Counted from the first letter of the stretch, positions 1 to 12,042 are shown. The stretch: DNA of 64,000 nucleotides from Haliclystus octoradiatus (GCA_916610825.1 OU744446.1:36061833-36125832); one strand, 5' to 3'. Numbers and translations: made by a program. The notes: generated from the letters alone by a model not told the origin.

Positions 1-3000
1 ACCTCTATAGACAGGGAAAATATGTTTCATACCTCGAATACATTTTCCTCTGCTGTTGAAGTCATTTTCATTGTCTTTAACACATGTATATCGTTGATCA
101 CAAGTACCATGAACGCCCCATGGCCCTCCACACGATTCGCCTTCAACTTTTAAACATTTTGGACAACATCCACAAAGGTCTTTGCCAACCTCACCTGATA
201 ATTAAAATCAATTTATTACAACCAAAAAGTTTTTTTACTTTAACATAAAAAAACTGTTAATCCTGTGAAGGCTTTTCTAGTGGAGGAGTAGTACGCTATC
301 AGCTGAAAATATAATCTGATCACAGACTCTTTGTGAGTCTGCAAGCATGCTACTGAAACATCGAGGCTTCATGAAAGCGAGTCATTTATCAAATGTTACA
401 CATCATATCAGCATAAGTTTTATGTTACTATGGGAATGGAATAAGTAAATAACTGATCAGTGATCACCACTATCAAGATCTAATTTTGTTTGTTGCTGTC
501 TTTTTGTTATGAAATGATATGTCAGTGGTATGAAATGATATATTCAGTCAAACTGACTTTTTCAACTCTGCCAAGTTTATAAAATACTCACATAATATTC
601 GTATCAATTATGACGCAGCAAATAAAAGCAGTACAAATAATTTCATATGACATTTGCGCTTTATTCGAGACACTTTTTGTAACTGAATATATTATATGCG
701 ATAGTCAATTTTATGTTTTTAGTATATGTTAAACATGCACGTCAAGAGAAAGAGGAAAAAACGTGAGAAACTGTTGAAACATTTTTCAAGATTTTGCAAC
801 ACAGTACCGCGCTTTATTCGATACACGTTTTGTAACTGAATATATCATATGCGATAGTCATTTTATATTTTTAGTATATGTTAAACATGCAAGTCAAGAG
901 AAAGAGGAAAAAACGTGAAAAACTGTTGAAACATTTTTCAAGATTTTGCAACACAGTAACAATTTATAATTCTTTTGCATTAAATATAAATATATCCTTA
1001 TTCGATGAAGTATAGCATCATCTCGTTAAACGCAATTTGAAAATAAATGTGCCATTATAATTTAGTAAACATTGAATTATTTCCTGGTTTTAAACATTGC
1101 ATATCACAAGATGATAATAGATTTTAATTGCATATGTCACGTGAACAATAACATTTTATGTTCTATATTTATTATTAATAGATTGATTCGTTTTAATTTT
1201 ATTGTCTCCAATTGAACTAATTCATTAATTAACTTATATTTATATGCAAATTTCTAAAGGAAAAAATGATTGCTTTGCCTAAACTTTTGTATAGATCAAA
1301 ATGATTTTAATGTCTTTGGATGTAATAAAATACAAACATCAACGATCCCCAAATTATTATGAAGAGCCGAAGGCACGTACACAAAGTATTTCCAAAATGC
1401 GAACAACAAAAATTATGTATTTGCCAACTCAATCTATATATAGCCATAGCGACTGTACAATACACGAAGGAAATCCAAAAACCTTATTTTCCATCGCACG
1501 AGAATAGCAAAAGAACTGAATTACTCAAATCATATATTTCGATATAGGTTAAACAAGGCTCAAATGTTTCCGAGGCTCAAATGTTTCCGAGATTTTCTTG
1601 AGCCTGTGATGAACCAAGATTTACACTATCTACTGAATATCCTTTCAAGATAGTATGTTCTCATGAGAAAATAATTTAGTAATAAATTTAACGCCTATAT
1701 TTTATTATAAGAATAAGACAAGAATATGGTCTTATTAAATGAAATTAGTTTTATACAAAACGTTATGGAGAAAATACTCGAACAATTAAAATAGTTCATT
1801 ACATAATGAACTTAAGAATTATATTCAGGCGAGGTCGTTTGGTTTATACTTTCTGTAGAATTACTCATCCGTATCTGTAAATATGATATAGATTTATTCA
1901 GCATTGCATCGTGACTCAGCAAGGCTCCAAAATTTGATGGTGCCCCATCAAAATAATACCTATAGCGCGGGCCTGTTGTATGATTTGTTCGTTTTCCCAC
2001 GCGCTCATAAAACCCTGATTTAGTTGTAGTCCTACGCGCTCTGAATCACACTCTAAATTTACAATAATAGAAACTTTCTACTATATCATCATTATCATCA
2101 TCATTTATTACTATATTACAAATACAATACTACATATTTACTATATATATTTACATTTTCTTCTATTGAAAAAATGGTACTTAAATTCGACCTCAAGGTT
2201 CACCAAGATTTGGCTGATTTTTAAAAGAGTGTTACAACCATATATAGACAGGAAATTGATACGAATGATAAAACTTTCATGATAATAATTGTACAAGATA
2301 AAATCGTGAATTCTATTATTACAGAACATACACTTTATAAAAACACTGTATCTAAGGTGAATCACTTTGTCGAGTTTTAATTAGCTTCGACACGGAGCTT
2401 AAAAGTGTCAAATTATAAACAAATCTTAATTTAAGAATTGTAACATTGTACTTAATCTTGTTACTGTATTCCTATTCATGTTCTATAGCTAATATCATAT
2501 CGTGCTTTGATTTTGTACACTTTTGACTGACTACAGTATTGCGGCCAGCTTATTTCCCCGTTACCAACTTATAACCCCGGGGGTAACTTCCATTGCGCTT
2601 CGACGGGGTTGTTCAATTAGAACTTTGGCAGAATGACCATAAAAATTTTCACATGATGAAAAAGATACTCCAAATATATTTTTATGAATGACAGATGCAA
2701 TCAAAAATAAAATCATGGGCAAAACTTGTTTTCCAAGATGAAAAATTGCAAGGCTTCAAAAAAATACCTCAAAAAATTTTAATGACAAAGCATACCCTAA
2801 ATTTATTTTTCTGGATTTTGAAAAAGGTATCTTTTAATATTTGAACGTCCCCGTATACCAAAGTATGGAAATTACACCCCGGGCTATTACCTCTATGCTT
2901 CTAAATTGAATTTGAGGTGACTGTGTTTTACTAAATGAAAACGCCCTTCGAAGTCGAAATTTCACGAAACTTTGCTTTGAACGCTTTGAACTTCAGAACT

Positions 3001-4269
3001 TTGGCTGTGCCATTATAGTTTGATAATTGTTTAATGTCATTATTTGAGAGTTTTTGTTACGGTTAAAGCTAAATTTGTGTAAAACTTCTATGTAATACTG
3101 TAGCTGAAATAATAGAAGAATCACTCCCGCGATCTTAGGACTTTCAAAATGTACTAAATAGAAGATTAAGCTATACTTTAACTGAATTAACTTTTTAAGT
3201 ATCAAAAAGTCTAGATTGTTGACGCTATTTTAATCGTGTACTAGAGAGTGAAAAAAAGGCATCGATGTAGACATAAAAATAGCTGTTTGTAAAATATATT
3301 GAGCTTCAAATATTCAGAAAATCGTTTCTGCTAGATGATATTATGGGTCTCATACAATTCTGAGGCAAGACTGAAAACGTTCAATACTTCATAAATTTTA
3401 ATATCTCTACATTTAAGCAATTCAATTACAGTATATTCTAAATGAGTCTAAAATCATCAACGAATCTTTTAGTTATTAAGTAGGGAAAATCAAAGCATCA
3501 AATAATAATTATTGATTATTTCAGATCTGTAGTTAAAAATCGCTAAACTGGTCATTGCGCAACTAATTATAACCGCACCCTTTGACCGGTCGGTCAATCA
3601 AACGGTCAACATTTGCAAGTGGTGCAATATCGTACTACATAATACTTTAAAATCAAGCCTTTCGACAATATTATTTTTTATAATGTTTTTTTTCACGAGT
3701 TATCAAGAGCATATTAATTACTTGTGAATAATTTGGAGAATAGTGCAATAGTGTCCTTTACAACTTTGGACCATGTACCGCCGACTGTCTGGGTTGGTCT
3801 AAGCCAAATATGTTAAAAATTACCTATGATAGTTTTATATACTTACGATTATCATTTCAAATCTATATTAGATACCGGATATACCTATCATTGTTAATAA
3901 TACTAATGTTTTCTTTAATATTTATCAACAAACTATTAAAATTGTTTCCGGTGAATATCTGATCGGGATTTATTGATGATTTCTATAAAAAACGGAAAGA
4001 GGCAAGAATTTTCACAAGATTTTTACAAAATGAAATCTTTATCAAGTCATATCCTGTTTTAAAAAAAATTACGTGAGCATTTATTTGAAAATGTCACACG
4101 ATAGAATACAAAAATAATTACAAAATAACTTACCTTTGCAATTTAATTCTGTTGTGCTTTTACAAGATTTCGTCTCGCAATGATCACATGTCAGGCATTG
4201 AATAATAATAGTAAAATTGGTAATAAATAACATCAAAATAAATAGAAATTGATGAACATTTGCCGCCAT
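1..4269 (-). CDS. G5: secreted IGFBP-domain gene, 5' part (exons 1-2), truncated by window edge
   Basis: Exons are 4134-4269 and 33-194, joined in phase 1. Exon 1 starts at the ATG ending at 4269 and encodes a hydrophobic signal peptide followed by a CxxC..C..C segment. Exon 2 encodes the second half of an IGFBP N-terminal domain with CGCCPKC, GESCGGPWG and GTCD motifs, giving 12 Cys in total, as expected for the family. Splice sites are AAAG|gtaagt, ttatcag|GTG and CGAG|gtatga. IGFBP domains bind insulin-like growth factors in vertebrates; single-domain invertebrate relatives have varied or unknown roles. Exons 3 and 4, expected from the sister genes, would lie left of base 1. The gene is the most 3' member of a minus-strand tandem cluster. 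A palindromic TATATA stretch about 100 nt upstream (4371-4380) is a possible TATA box. The product is certainly secreted-type; its ligand is unknown. Confidence 0.85.
33..194 (-). CDS. G5 exon 2 (IGFBP second half)
   Basis: This is a 162-nt exon, phase 1 to phase 1, the same length as exon 2 of G1 and G2. It encodes eight Cys including CGCCPKC and the CGGPWG turn. The acceptor is ttatcag|GTG at 195-197 and the donor is CGAG|gtatga at 32. Confidence 0.88.
656..957. repeat. Direct tandem duplication, about 152-bp unit
   Basis: Two head-to-tail copies (about 656-808 and 809-957) share CGCTTTATTCGA..CAC, GTAACTGAATATAT, TTTTAGTATATGTTAAACAT and the AAGAGAAAGAGGAAAAAACG segment, with only scattered differences. 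Both lie within intron 1 of G5. Confidence 0.85.
2570..2890. mobile_element. MITE-like element with GC-rich CCCGGGGGTAACTTCC ends
   Basis: About 320 bp with inverted ends: CCCGGGGGTAACTTCCATT on the left, and on the right the reverse complement of CCCGGGGTGTAATTTCCAT. The interior (AGAATGACCATAAAAATTTT, GAACGTCCCCGTATACCAAA) is shared with the copy at 41880-42212. There is no ORF, so it is non-autonomous. The superfamily was not determined. Confidence 0.75.
4134..4269 (-). CDS. G5 exon 1 (signal peptide + IGFBP first half)
   Basis: 136 nt, ending phase 1 at AAAG|gtaagt. It encodes about 24 residues of hydrophobic signal peptide and then CLTCDHCETKSCK..LNCK, the first four Cys of the domain. 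The ATG is the only in-frame start before the hydrophobic core. Confidence 0.85.
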
Positions 4270-4858
4270 AGCTACACACGAAATTGAGTTGTATATAAAT
4301 AAATGCCAATTTCTTCTTGTGTTAATAAACCCAATACCCCATGCAGTGCAGTTCCAAATAGAAAGCCTACTTATATATAAGCATGTATATTCAGAAGAAA
4401 AGTAAATAAAATAATACTTTGAAATTTGTAAGTACGCAAAAAAGTTTCTTCAAACTAAACTGTATAAATGTGAACTTGATAGCTGGCTTGCTTGTTTGCT
4501 TGAGCAGACGAAACTAGTAAATGCGGTCGAATAGACTTTGATGTTCATCTGACCGTGTTCGAATGGGTCTATTGTTTTGAACAAAACTAATTGCTTTGGC
4601 CTTTTGAAAGTCCAGAATCTTGACTGACGTGATAGCAAAGACTGCAAATATTAAAAGAATCGATTTTGATATGCCTAATGTATATCAAAATGAAGATATG
4701 GGCACGCTTGGGTCTTTGCCATGATTTGTATTCAAAACACCATCATTTTCCTCTTTCGTTCAAAAACAAAGTTCTGGAGCGTTACCATCTCAACGAAATT
4801 TTCTGCCAATCAAAAAATATTGCCTTTGCCTCATTCCCTTTTAGTTTACCCTTTTTGG
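4270..4858. other. Intergenic between G5 and the tandem duplication
   Basis: Holds the presumed G5 promoter (TATATA near 4371-4380 and 4292-4298). Short open frames here match nothing recognisable. Confidence 0.4.
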
Positions 4859-6502
4859 TTTTTTAAACAAACATTTGATTTTATTGTTTATCACTTTTAT
4901 ATAAAAGACAACCACATAAAAGACAGTAGCACGATTGTTTTTGGTAGAATTTTACGTGCTAGTATTAGAAAGAAATACACATTTTATACAAATCCCACTC
5001 AAATCTAAAAATATATATTGTTTTGTCAAAGTTTTTGTGTATCAAAACTAGTACAAGTAAAATAATAGCGCGAAAGGTATGTAAGATATCTTGTTTTCCA
5101 TTATTCATAGATTCAGAAATTCATATGAAGTCTGTAAACAGCATTCCCCATCTAAATAATATGAAAAATGTCTTCAAAATTGTTTGCTAGTAACCTTGTA
5201 AACCTTCACATGATTTTTACAACAGCTTTAAAAAACAACTTGTTGCTTGTTGCTTACGTACAAATCTCCATGACTTGTCGCCAACAACACCTGTTTCACA
5301 TACAATATATATTGAATACAAACATCAAACAGGATGCTATACAAAACAACCGTTAATTACAACCATGTAGTACCAAGCAACCAACTACTATATATGTTCA
5401 TATCTTATTAGTTTTGACTGATATTGAACTGACGTTTATTAAAACTGCCGAATATCAGAGAGCTAGTTTCAGAAAAGCCGACCGGAACGTTAGTCAGAAC
5501 ATATACTGCATGCATCATAATTCATAATGTTTACAAAAAGTCTTCTGTATTTATTGCCAAATTAAGTTTGTATTAATATTTAACTTGACGGCTACTAGTC
5601 TTGCTACTAGACCTACTAGGCAAACGTTTTTTCAATGTCCAAGCAAACGATCCAACTTTGTTTGCAGGACATAATTACGCAGGTAATCCCCCCTCTGTTG
5701 CAGAGTTATGAAAGTGGAACATGAAAAGTAGGCTATGCTATGATATTTTGCATGGATACTGAAGACTACAAATCAGCAGAGGGTACATTAAAAAAGGGAT
5801 GTTAACCGATCTTGACTTTACTAGATCCTTTCAGTTAAAGCGAATGAAATATTACATAGACGTTCCCAGGTTTTCTTCTCTACCGCGAATGCAGGTGACC
5901 GGACATCCCACGGAGGGGGTACTTCAAAACTTTTCGCCCAAAGTTTCTCATTTAATCGAAAATCTTGCAGTAGTACCCCCAGAAATTGCAATTATCGCTG
6001 GAAGTGATATCCCAATGTTTCAAAAAATGTATTATTTCCTAACATTTTGCATCAAAATACTATTTGGGCACCTCACAGCTGGAAATTTCCCGGTTTCATA
6101 GCTGGATACCGGAAACTTCACAGCAGGAAGCCAACATTGAAATATTGATACCCCAAAATTGCCAGCATGGTGCCAAAATGATACATCGAAAATGGCTAGA
6201 AAATGGCACGTTTAGTATCTGGAATTACCTGCCGGGGCCGGACCGTTTAGCTGGATCCGATCATTCAACTCTCCGTCAGATATATCAGTCTGCGATCGGT
6301 ACGGATATACTAGCCTCATTCCATCACGACCCTCATTTCCGCACGGCGCCGCTCTACTGGATGTGAAAGATTTTAGTCGATTTTCGAATAGAATGGTTAT
6401 TCATTTGTTCATTTGACAGAAAAACAGAAACTGAGTTTTTATTTTATTGAATCTGAACGTCTTGTTTGGAAAGAACAACTAATAGATAGAACCCAATCTT
6501 AA

Positions 6503-6701
6503 AGGGGCAAAATTGACCGGCGACCGCTGCGAGCACAAGTTGAATTTATGCTTAGCGTAATTCAACCGTCTCGCTTTGAAACAATTGTTATACGCAGGCC
6601 TAACTTGTAATAAAATTCATGTCAACAATGAACATGGTGTTATAACAATAAGCGTGCACGTGATCCTAAGTGCGTAGCGCCTGCCGGTCATTTTTGCTCC
6701 T
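6503..6701. mobile_element. 199-bp MITE with TTAA target sites, copy 1
   Basis: TTAA|AGGGGCAAAATTGACCGG on the left and GGTCATTTTTGCTCCT|TTAA on the right. The terminal inverted repeats are about 25 nt and imperfect. TTAA duplication with short TIRs is typical of piggyBac-like non-autonomous elements. Copies also lie at 13687-13885 and about 58644-58839. Confidence 0.75.
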
Positions 6702-6899
6702 TTAAATGTTTCTATCGACTAAACATGAACTTGAATTGGTACCGGTACAAAATCTAAACCTCCCTAATATAAACATGAAACCAATAATATGTGGGGAATG
6801 CGCCTCAACCAGCCTCAACTGGCTACACTTAACAAATAGTAACAGTTTCCCAGCTAAAAATCAGCTAATTTCGATTCCTAGTAAAAATTCAAAGTAACC

Positions 6900-7262
6900 A
6901 AGACGGTATCGCCCTACCGAAGGCACCTGTACCACTCCTCTATTTCTAGATGAGTGGCTTCTTTCGCTGAGAGCAATGATTTTAAACGCTCTTTGTTGAT
7001 CTCAGCCGCGACACTGCAGATCAATTTCAACAGATTTCATGGCAGATAGGTCGCGATTGTCAATGCGCAACGATGCGCCGCAGCTAGTCACAATGCAATT
7101 CTCTTTGAACTTATCCATCCGCCATCAGAAGATGGTACTCATTTGATGTTTTTAGATAAAGTCAAGGCTGAGTTGACCTTCGGGGGATACGAACCACAGT
7201 CGATCAGATATGATCCGGTCTGAAATTCGGTTGCTCTGCCGACAGAGGTAATCCCCCTTCCT
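6900..7262 (-). mobile_element. tRNA-derived SINE, copy 1
   Basis: On the minus strand, a tRNA-like head has a degenerate A box (GATTACCTCTGTCGGCAGAG; other copies read TTAGCTCAGTTGGCAGAG) and a B box near GTGGTTCG. A body ending at the GACGGTATCGCCCTACC segment follows. The same body recurs at 14084, 24187, 59733 and, more diverged, 21262 and 30186. Confidence 0.75.
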
Positions 7263-7559
7263 AGCGTCCTAGAATATACATAGATATGGAAGTTGTTGAC
7301 GTTCGGGATTCGAAACGAACTATTTTAAATATCCAGCATCAACTTTAGCCTTCAAAAATGCCGCAAATACAAAATCTTTATGTTTATCGATTTGTCTAGA
7401 ATAAATGAATAATTAAGCAAAATGAACACGGTGGTTGAAACTCAATAGAAATTAATCTTTAGTAGATTTCTTCATATTAATTAATGATTGTTTCAATCCA
7501 AGAGAGAGACACGAATCTGATACTGAAGAATGAATGTATGCTATCGTGTTATTACGCTC

Positions 7560-7565
7560 TTTATT
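7560..7565 (-). terminator. Poly(A) signal AATAAA after orphan exon 4
   Basis: AATAAA on the minus strand about 120 nt beyond the exon 4 stop. The same signal is at the same distance in the copies at 14744 and 24773. Confidence 0.55.
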
Positions 7566-7683
7566 CATACAATAAAACATATACATAATTTTAACAATAT
7601 ACTTTACGATCAATTAATTTTACGATTATTTTCATCAATTATAGAATGAATTATGGTTTCCGTCAGGACAACTTTTTTCAACG

Positions 7684-7840
7684 TTAATAGCCAACAGCTT
7701 GACCTCGTTTTGCTCTCTCTAAAGCTGGTGGTGCGAGGTTTAATTCCAATTTTGGGATTTCCTCATTGACCATTTTGCATTCTGTACCAGGCTTGTATTT
7801 GTACATATTTGGATTGCAGCTGTTAGAATTGATGCAACAA
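7684..7840 (-). CDS. Orphan duplicate of G4 exon 4
   Basis: Identical to G4 exon 4 (14868-15024). It has a tttgttcag acceptor, encodes CCINSNSCNPN..., and has a stop at 7684. It sits downstream of the complete G4 gene on the same strand with its own exon 3 (8572-8683) but no exon 1 or 2. It could be used as an alternative terminal exon of G4 or be silent. Confidence 0.6.
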
Positions 7841-8190
7841 CTGAACAAAAAAATGAATGACAACATTTATGATAATTAATTAAGTTGATATATGTGTTCA
7901 ATTGTATTTAATTTCGTTGATAAAAAAAAACTGCTCGTTTACGTTATGGTGGCTCTATATCAGGTAACATCCCATTGAAATCTATTCCAATTAACAAATA
8001 TATCTAAAATCTCGGACAATTTTGTAATTTTAATACTATAAGTGTCTGTTCAATATTATGGTAGCAAATGCAATTTAATGATGTTGAAAATGAAAAGTCA
8101 ATTTTATTTTAAACTAATTAACAGCAGACAAGTACTAATAGTTCCATTAGCCTTCGTTGAATCGGATTGAATAGTTTGAATCGGATTGAA

Positions 8191-8235
8191 TAGATTGCCT
8201 AATGATCGCCTTGGCGTGAAACTTGATTGAGTAGC
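8191..8235 (+). ncRNA. Decayed hammerhead ribozyme motif
   Basis: The sequence TTGC CTAATGA..GAAAC..GTA GCAA keeps stem I (TTGC/GCAA), stem II (CGCC/GGCG) and the GAAA box. The core CUGAUGA reads CUAAUGA, which should abolish catalysis. The identical copy is at 15375-15419, and the intact version is at 25845-25887. Confidence 0.55.
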
Positions 8236-8462
8236 AAACATGATTGTCTGATTTTTGACTTCATATTTTATATATTATTTAAAGCTCTGCTGTATAGCAT
8301 TGAGCCCTATGTTCAATCAGTAAGACAAAGACAACTTACAACACATTATATATATTTAATTATAGTAATAATAATAATACAGATAATGATACAGTAATGA
8401 CCTATATAGTTGTCTATCAGCAGATATTAATGCCCAATGCCAATGATTTGATTGACACCATT

Positions 8463-8571
8463 TCATTATTAATATATATAATTATACTAATTATACTAAT
8501 TATACTAATTATACTAAATATACTAATTATGCTAGTTATACTAACTATACTAAGTATATATATATACGTAC
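8463..8571. repeat. 9-10-bp TTATACTAA tandem repeat adjoining the exon 3 donor
   Basis: Several copies of TTATACTAA run up to the 5' splice site of exon 3 (donor at 8571 on the minus strand). The same array is found beside exon 3 at 15647-15755 and 26100-26188, so it predates the duplications. Confidence 0.7.
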
Positions 8572-8683
8572 TTCTGACAATTGAAATCACAGAATGTTGT
8601 CAACTTCATTTGGCACACTGTTGGCAATAACTTTGCACTAAACCATTTTGGAAGTGGTGGACAGTTCGCAAGACCTCTTTCTT
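8572..8683 (-). CDS. Orphan duplicate of G4 exon 3
   Basis: 112 nt, identical to G4 exon 3 (15756-15867), with intact acceptor ttattttag and donor AA|gtacgt. It encodes the CPP..C..FC..C half of the C-terminal module. No exon 2 lies within this duplicated copy. Confidence 0.6.
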
Positions 8684-8884
8684 CTAAAATAATGTCAAAA
8701 TAAAGTATTTCATTTGTATGAAACTGATAAAGATGCTGCGCATATTATGACCTGTACATAAATTTGAACAATATTACAAGAATACTGTATAGGTGAATTA
8801 CAAGACCTCATTCTAGCATTTCCAATGCGACTTTGACTTATGCAGCGTGACTTATTTTTGCAATATAATTTTAATATTCTTCCC

Positions 8885-9080
8885 CAGGACATCAGATCGA
8901 TAGATTCAATTAAAGTTTTCGAAAAACAAATAAGAACTTATTTATTTAAACATGCATATCAGTTGTAAAAAAGAAATTACATTTTTTGTAAAGCGCTTTT
9001 GGGCATACTGACTCTTTTAATTTGTAAATAGCGCTATATAAATACAACATCATTATTTTTATTATTATTGTTTTTATTAC
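8885..9080 (+). mobile_element. 3' end of a CR1-like LINE, copy 1
   Basis: The translation near 8902-8966 ends in a RTYLFKHAYQL-like tail followed by a stop. A GCGCTATATAAATAC segment and an ATT-rich tail follow, a layout common at CR1/L2-type LINE 3' ends. The identical copy is at 16069-16264. Confidence 0.6.
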
Positions 9081-9284
9081 AAATTATTGAAACTCCTCTG
9101 TAGGTATGCCCAGACCCGCATTTTCGAAAACTGTTTTAGTGTCTTTCACACTGATATTAATCATGAGGTTCGGGATTTTATATAATAATGGTGACACTTG
9201 AGCCACAATATGGCTAACACATTAATAAAAAAAAATAACGAAGAGGAGATCGTTGCTGATTGGAAGATACATATATATACATAC

Positions 9285-9435
9285 ATAGAAATAAAGTCAA
9301 AGACTATAGACGTTGTTTCCTTTATACTCAGATTTTCAGGGGCGATAGCGCTCATCAGACGGTTTTCATTCTGATGCCGAGTCATATCACGCGAAACTCT
9401 GAATAACGGAGTCTTTGACTTTATTTCTATACTGT
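9285..9435. repeat. Inverted repeat flanking decayed hammerhead cores
   Basis: Arms AGAAATAAAGTCAAAGACT and its reverse complement enclose degenerate CTGATGA/GAAA boxes on both strands, matching the layout of the intact element at 53.2 kb. The duplicate copy is at 16469-16619. Confidence 0.55.
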
Positions 9436-9523
9436 TCTGCATATCCGCATCGAGCACTCTATTGATGTTTTGCCCCCAATAAAGTTATATACACACATGT
9501 AAATAGTAGATCAAAGATCACGA

Positions 9524-9570
9524 GTTTACTCCGTTACTCTGAGATTCGCGTAAAGACGCTCTTCAGACGG
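9524..9570 (-). ncRNA. Decayed hammerhead ribozyme motif
   Basis: On the minus strand CCGT CTGAAGA GCGT-CTTT-ACGC GAATC..GTA ACGG keeps stems I and II, but the GAAA box reads GAAU. The duplicate copy is at 16708-16754; the intact version is at 25765-25804. Confidence 0.6.
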
Positions 9571-9622
9571 TTTATTGAGCACTCAAGTTGATGTTTTGCC
9601 CACCCAATTACCTTATCACACA

Positions 9623-9807
9623 CAGTGTAACCTGCTTAAGTGCAAGTCAAAATTGCCAACGGTTTTAATTGCATTTATCCGAATTTGCAGTTATCCGAAA
9701 TTGTTTACCAAGGACTTGACCAGAAAATTGTTTAACGGGTTTCAAAGCCAGGTTGCAGATAAGCGGGAATTTCACTTATCCGAATTGCACATAAGCGGGT
9801 TACACTG
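9623..9807. mobile_element. 185-bp MITE with CAGTGTAACC ends, copy 1
   Basis: Left end CAGTGTAACCTGCTTAAGTG; right end CATAAGCGGGTTACACTG is an imperfect inverted match. There is no ORF. The ends resemble Tc1/mariner-type MITEs. A related element with TA flanks is at 56439-56839. Confidence 0.7.
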
Positions 9808-10204
9808 TATATATACAACTATATGTACTATTGTTATACATATGTATATAAAGTAATTGCATGGGCAAAACATCGATTCGAAGGCTCAATGCTAAAAGCA
9901 GAGCAATATAAATAGTAGATCAAATATCACGAGTTTACCATTTATATATGTTTACATATTTATATGTCTTTACATTTTTAAATAAATGATTTGTGGAAAG
10001 AATACACATTTAGAGGGTAGTGTTATACCCTGATACTATATGGTTGATATAGAATCATTTATGATGATCATTTATATCATGGTCGTGTTACACAGGTGAT
10101 CCTTATATACAGGTTTAGATCGTTGTCGTATATCTTGTAGAATTGAATATATACGAAACCTGTGCTCTCCAGCTTCTTAGGGTATTCAAGCATAAATGAT
10201 CGCT

Positions 10205-10470
10205 AAGAGTTCTATACGCGGAGGGCGGTAACTCTTGGGCATACAAGGAAGGGTGTGTCATTTTGTCTTCTAGATCCGAAAAGGCTCACAACTTATCCTT
10301 GAAAATGATTTCTCAAAATTTGAAAAATCCTAAAAACTATACATCGGTTCATTTTTCAGATTATTGACAGATGAAAACAATCGAAAATTTTGTGCAATCT
10401 TTAATTTGATACTCCACAAAATGACATTTTACCATTTTTAAAAGTTTTGTCGCGTGATAAAAGAAAGTTT
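10205..10470. repeat. Dispersed repeat (GAGGGCGGTAA.. family)
   Basis: Shares GGGCGGTAA..CTT.GGCATACAAG, TCATTTTGTCTTCTAGATC and AAATTTGAAAAATCCTAAAA with 26375-26600 and with the duplicate at 17389-17654. It is probably another member of the GC-rich-ended MITE group. Confidence 0.55.
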
Positions 10471-12011
10471 GACTGTTAAATAAAAGAGAAGGTATTCATT
10501 TCAAAAATTAAACCGTCACTTAACACACAAAATGATTCCTTAAAGTCCTTAGAGTTTAAATAGATATTTCTTGTCAATTTTTATTTGTACTTTATTTATT
10601 TTGTATTATTATATTATTATTCTTTGTATATTATATTAAATTTATAGCCCATGTAAATAATCCTATAATAAAATTTAAACTTTGACTTGAAAATGATTGC
10701 ATGATTCGATCGAAACGTTGCTAATTAATATGAATAAAACTTAAAAGAATTTTCGTTGACTTTTCCGATTATATATTAGTTATAGGTATAGATAGGCTCA
10801 AAGCATTGTATAATCAGTTTTAATACGTTTACACGGATAAATTTATCGATTAAAGAATTTTAAATGCTGATATAAAAGTAGATTAGGATTATACAGTTGG
10901 CATTCAATCTTCTTCAAATTAGATAATTGTTTTTAAGATTATAGTTAATTTTGCATCCTACGTTTAATTCCTACATTTGCTACCAATGGTATAATATATG
11001 TTATTTTTTTAGGAAATTGTTAAGTTGCAATATTCAAAATACAGTATACGGATTAGTAGCCTTGCATAACAATAATGAAATTACGCAGAACTCGCGTCAG
11101 AAATAATTCTTAAACAGAAAGAAATGAATATTCTTTGCGGAACTAATGATGTTGATAGAAAAATGAGAGAATTATTTTTGTCAAATATGATTACTTTATG
11201 ATATCTTTTGATCGTTCCGCATACGTATAGATAGTTGGAAAAGCGAATGTCGGAATCTATCAAATTGAATTCTATGAAGAGTAGACTGAAATTGTTTCAG
11301 GTCACACGTACGATCTATGTACGCCACGCCATTTGTGATGGAAATATATATATGGTTATATCGTCGAAAGGTTGATAACTTGCGGCTTTTCGTCAGTCGT
11401 TACACTTAACTATAATTATCTTGTTCTTCATATATTCTATAGTCAGTCCTTTTGAAAAGCTTGCAAGGTTGTAGTCAATAAAAATCAGTGTCAGTCATAC
11501 TGACTGACTGACTGATGATGATTCAAGGAGTACGCAAAATCAGAGAGTTATGAAAGACTGTAAATACTGACCTGAATTACGATATAAACGCTGATTATAA
11601 CATGTGTTAGTTTTATGGCTCAAATGACAACATATTAAAGTAATGGTATGGTTGAGTTTACCAATTATTATTTCCATCTCACCACAAGTCGTGAATCATT
11701 GATATGGCGCTTGTATAATTACTTCCAATGTGCAATCGTTTGTGGCAAGCATGGGCTGGAATGAGACTTGACAAACTGGTTGACGTTTAAGGCCACCTGG
11801 ACTTGCGCACCAAAAATGACCATCAGAGGCAGGCGTAAATAGAAGAGACCCTCTGAATTATGTCGCAGGAAAATGCTCACTCCATTGATATTCAAGACCT
11901 TGTTACATGTCACATTATCCGCTATATGGGATTAAGAATATGTCCAAGCCCCTGGTCCAAGCTACGGTACATTTGGCCACAGGTGGTGGTCTCAACGTCC
12001 CTTTGTCAATC

Positions 12012-12042
12012 CCTTTGTCAATCCCTTTGTCAACGTCCCTTT
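12012..12042. repeat. Junction filler between the two 7.15-kb copies
   Basis: The 31-nt spacer consists of extra copies of the adjoining CCCTTTGTCAAT and CAACGTCCCTTT sequence. This looks like template switching at the duplication junction, or a mis-assembled join. Confidence 0.7.

Larger units (their letters stand above)
195..4133 (-). other. G5 intron 1 with repeats
   Basis: Intron of 3.9 kb. It contains a direct duplication of about 152 bp (656-957) and a terminal-inverted-repeat element (2570-2890). A 17-bp direct repeat (GGCTCAAATGTTTCCGA) occurs twice near 1557-1592. No other coding potential was seen. Confidence 0.6.
4859..12011. repeat. Tandem segmental duplication, left copy (7,153 bp)
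   Basis: This segment reappears at 12043-19195 with a constant offset of 7,184 bp. I saw no difference at any point I compared, including every short open frame inside it. It carries exons 3 and 4 of the IGFBP gene plus flanking introns, a TTAA-flanked MITE, a SINE and LINE fragments. It stops 74 nt short of the position equivalent to G4 exon 2. Confidence 0.95.

Noticed and set aside
5799..6366. Two overlapping 100-codon plus-strand frames (repeated at 12983-13550)
   Set aside because: No recognisable motif, and the related sequence at 23491 does not keep the frames; more likely repeat-derived.
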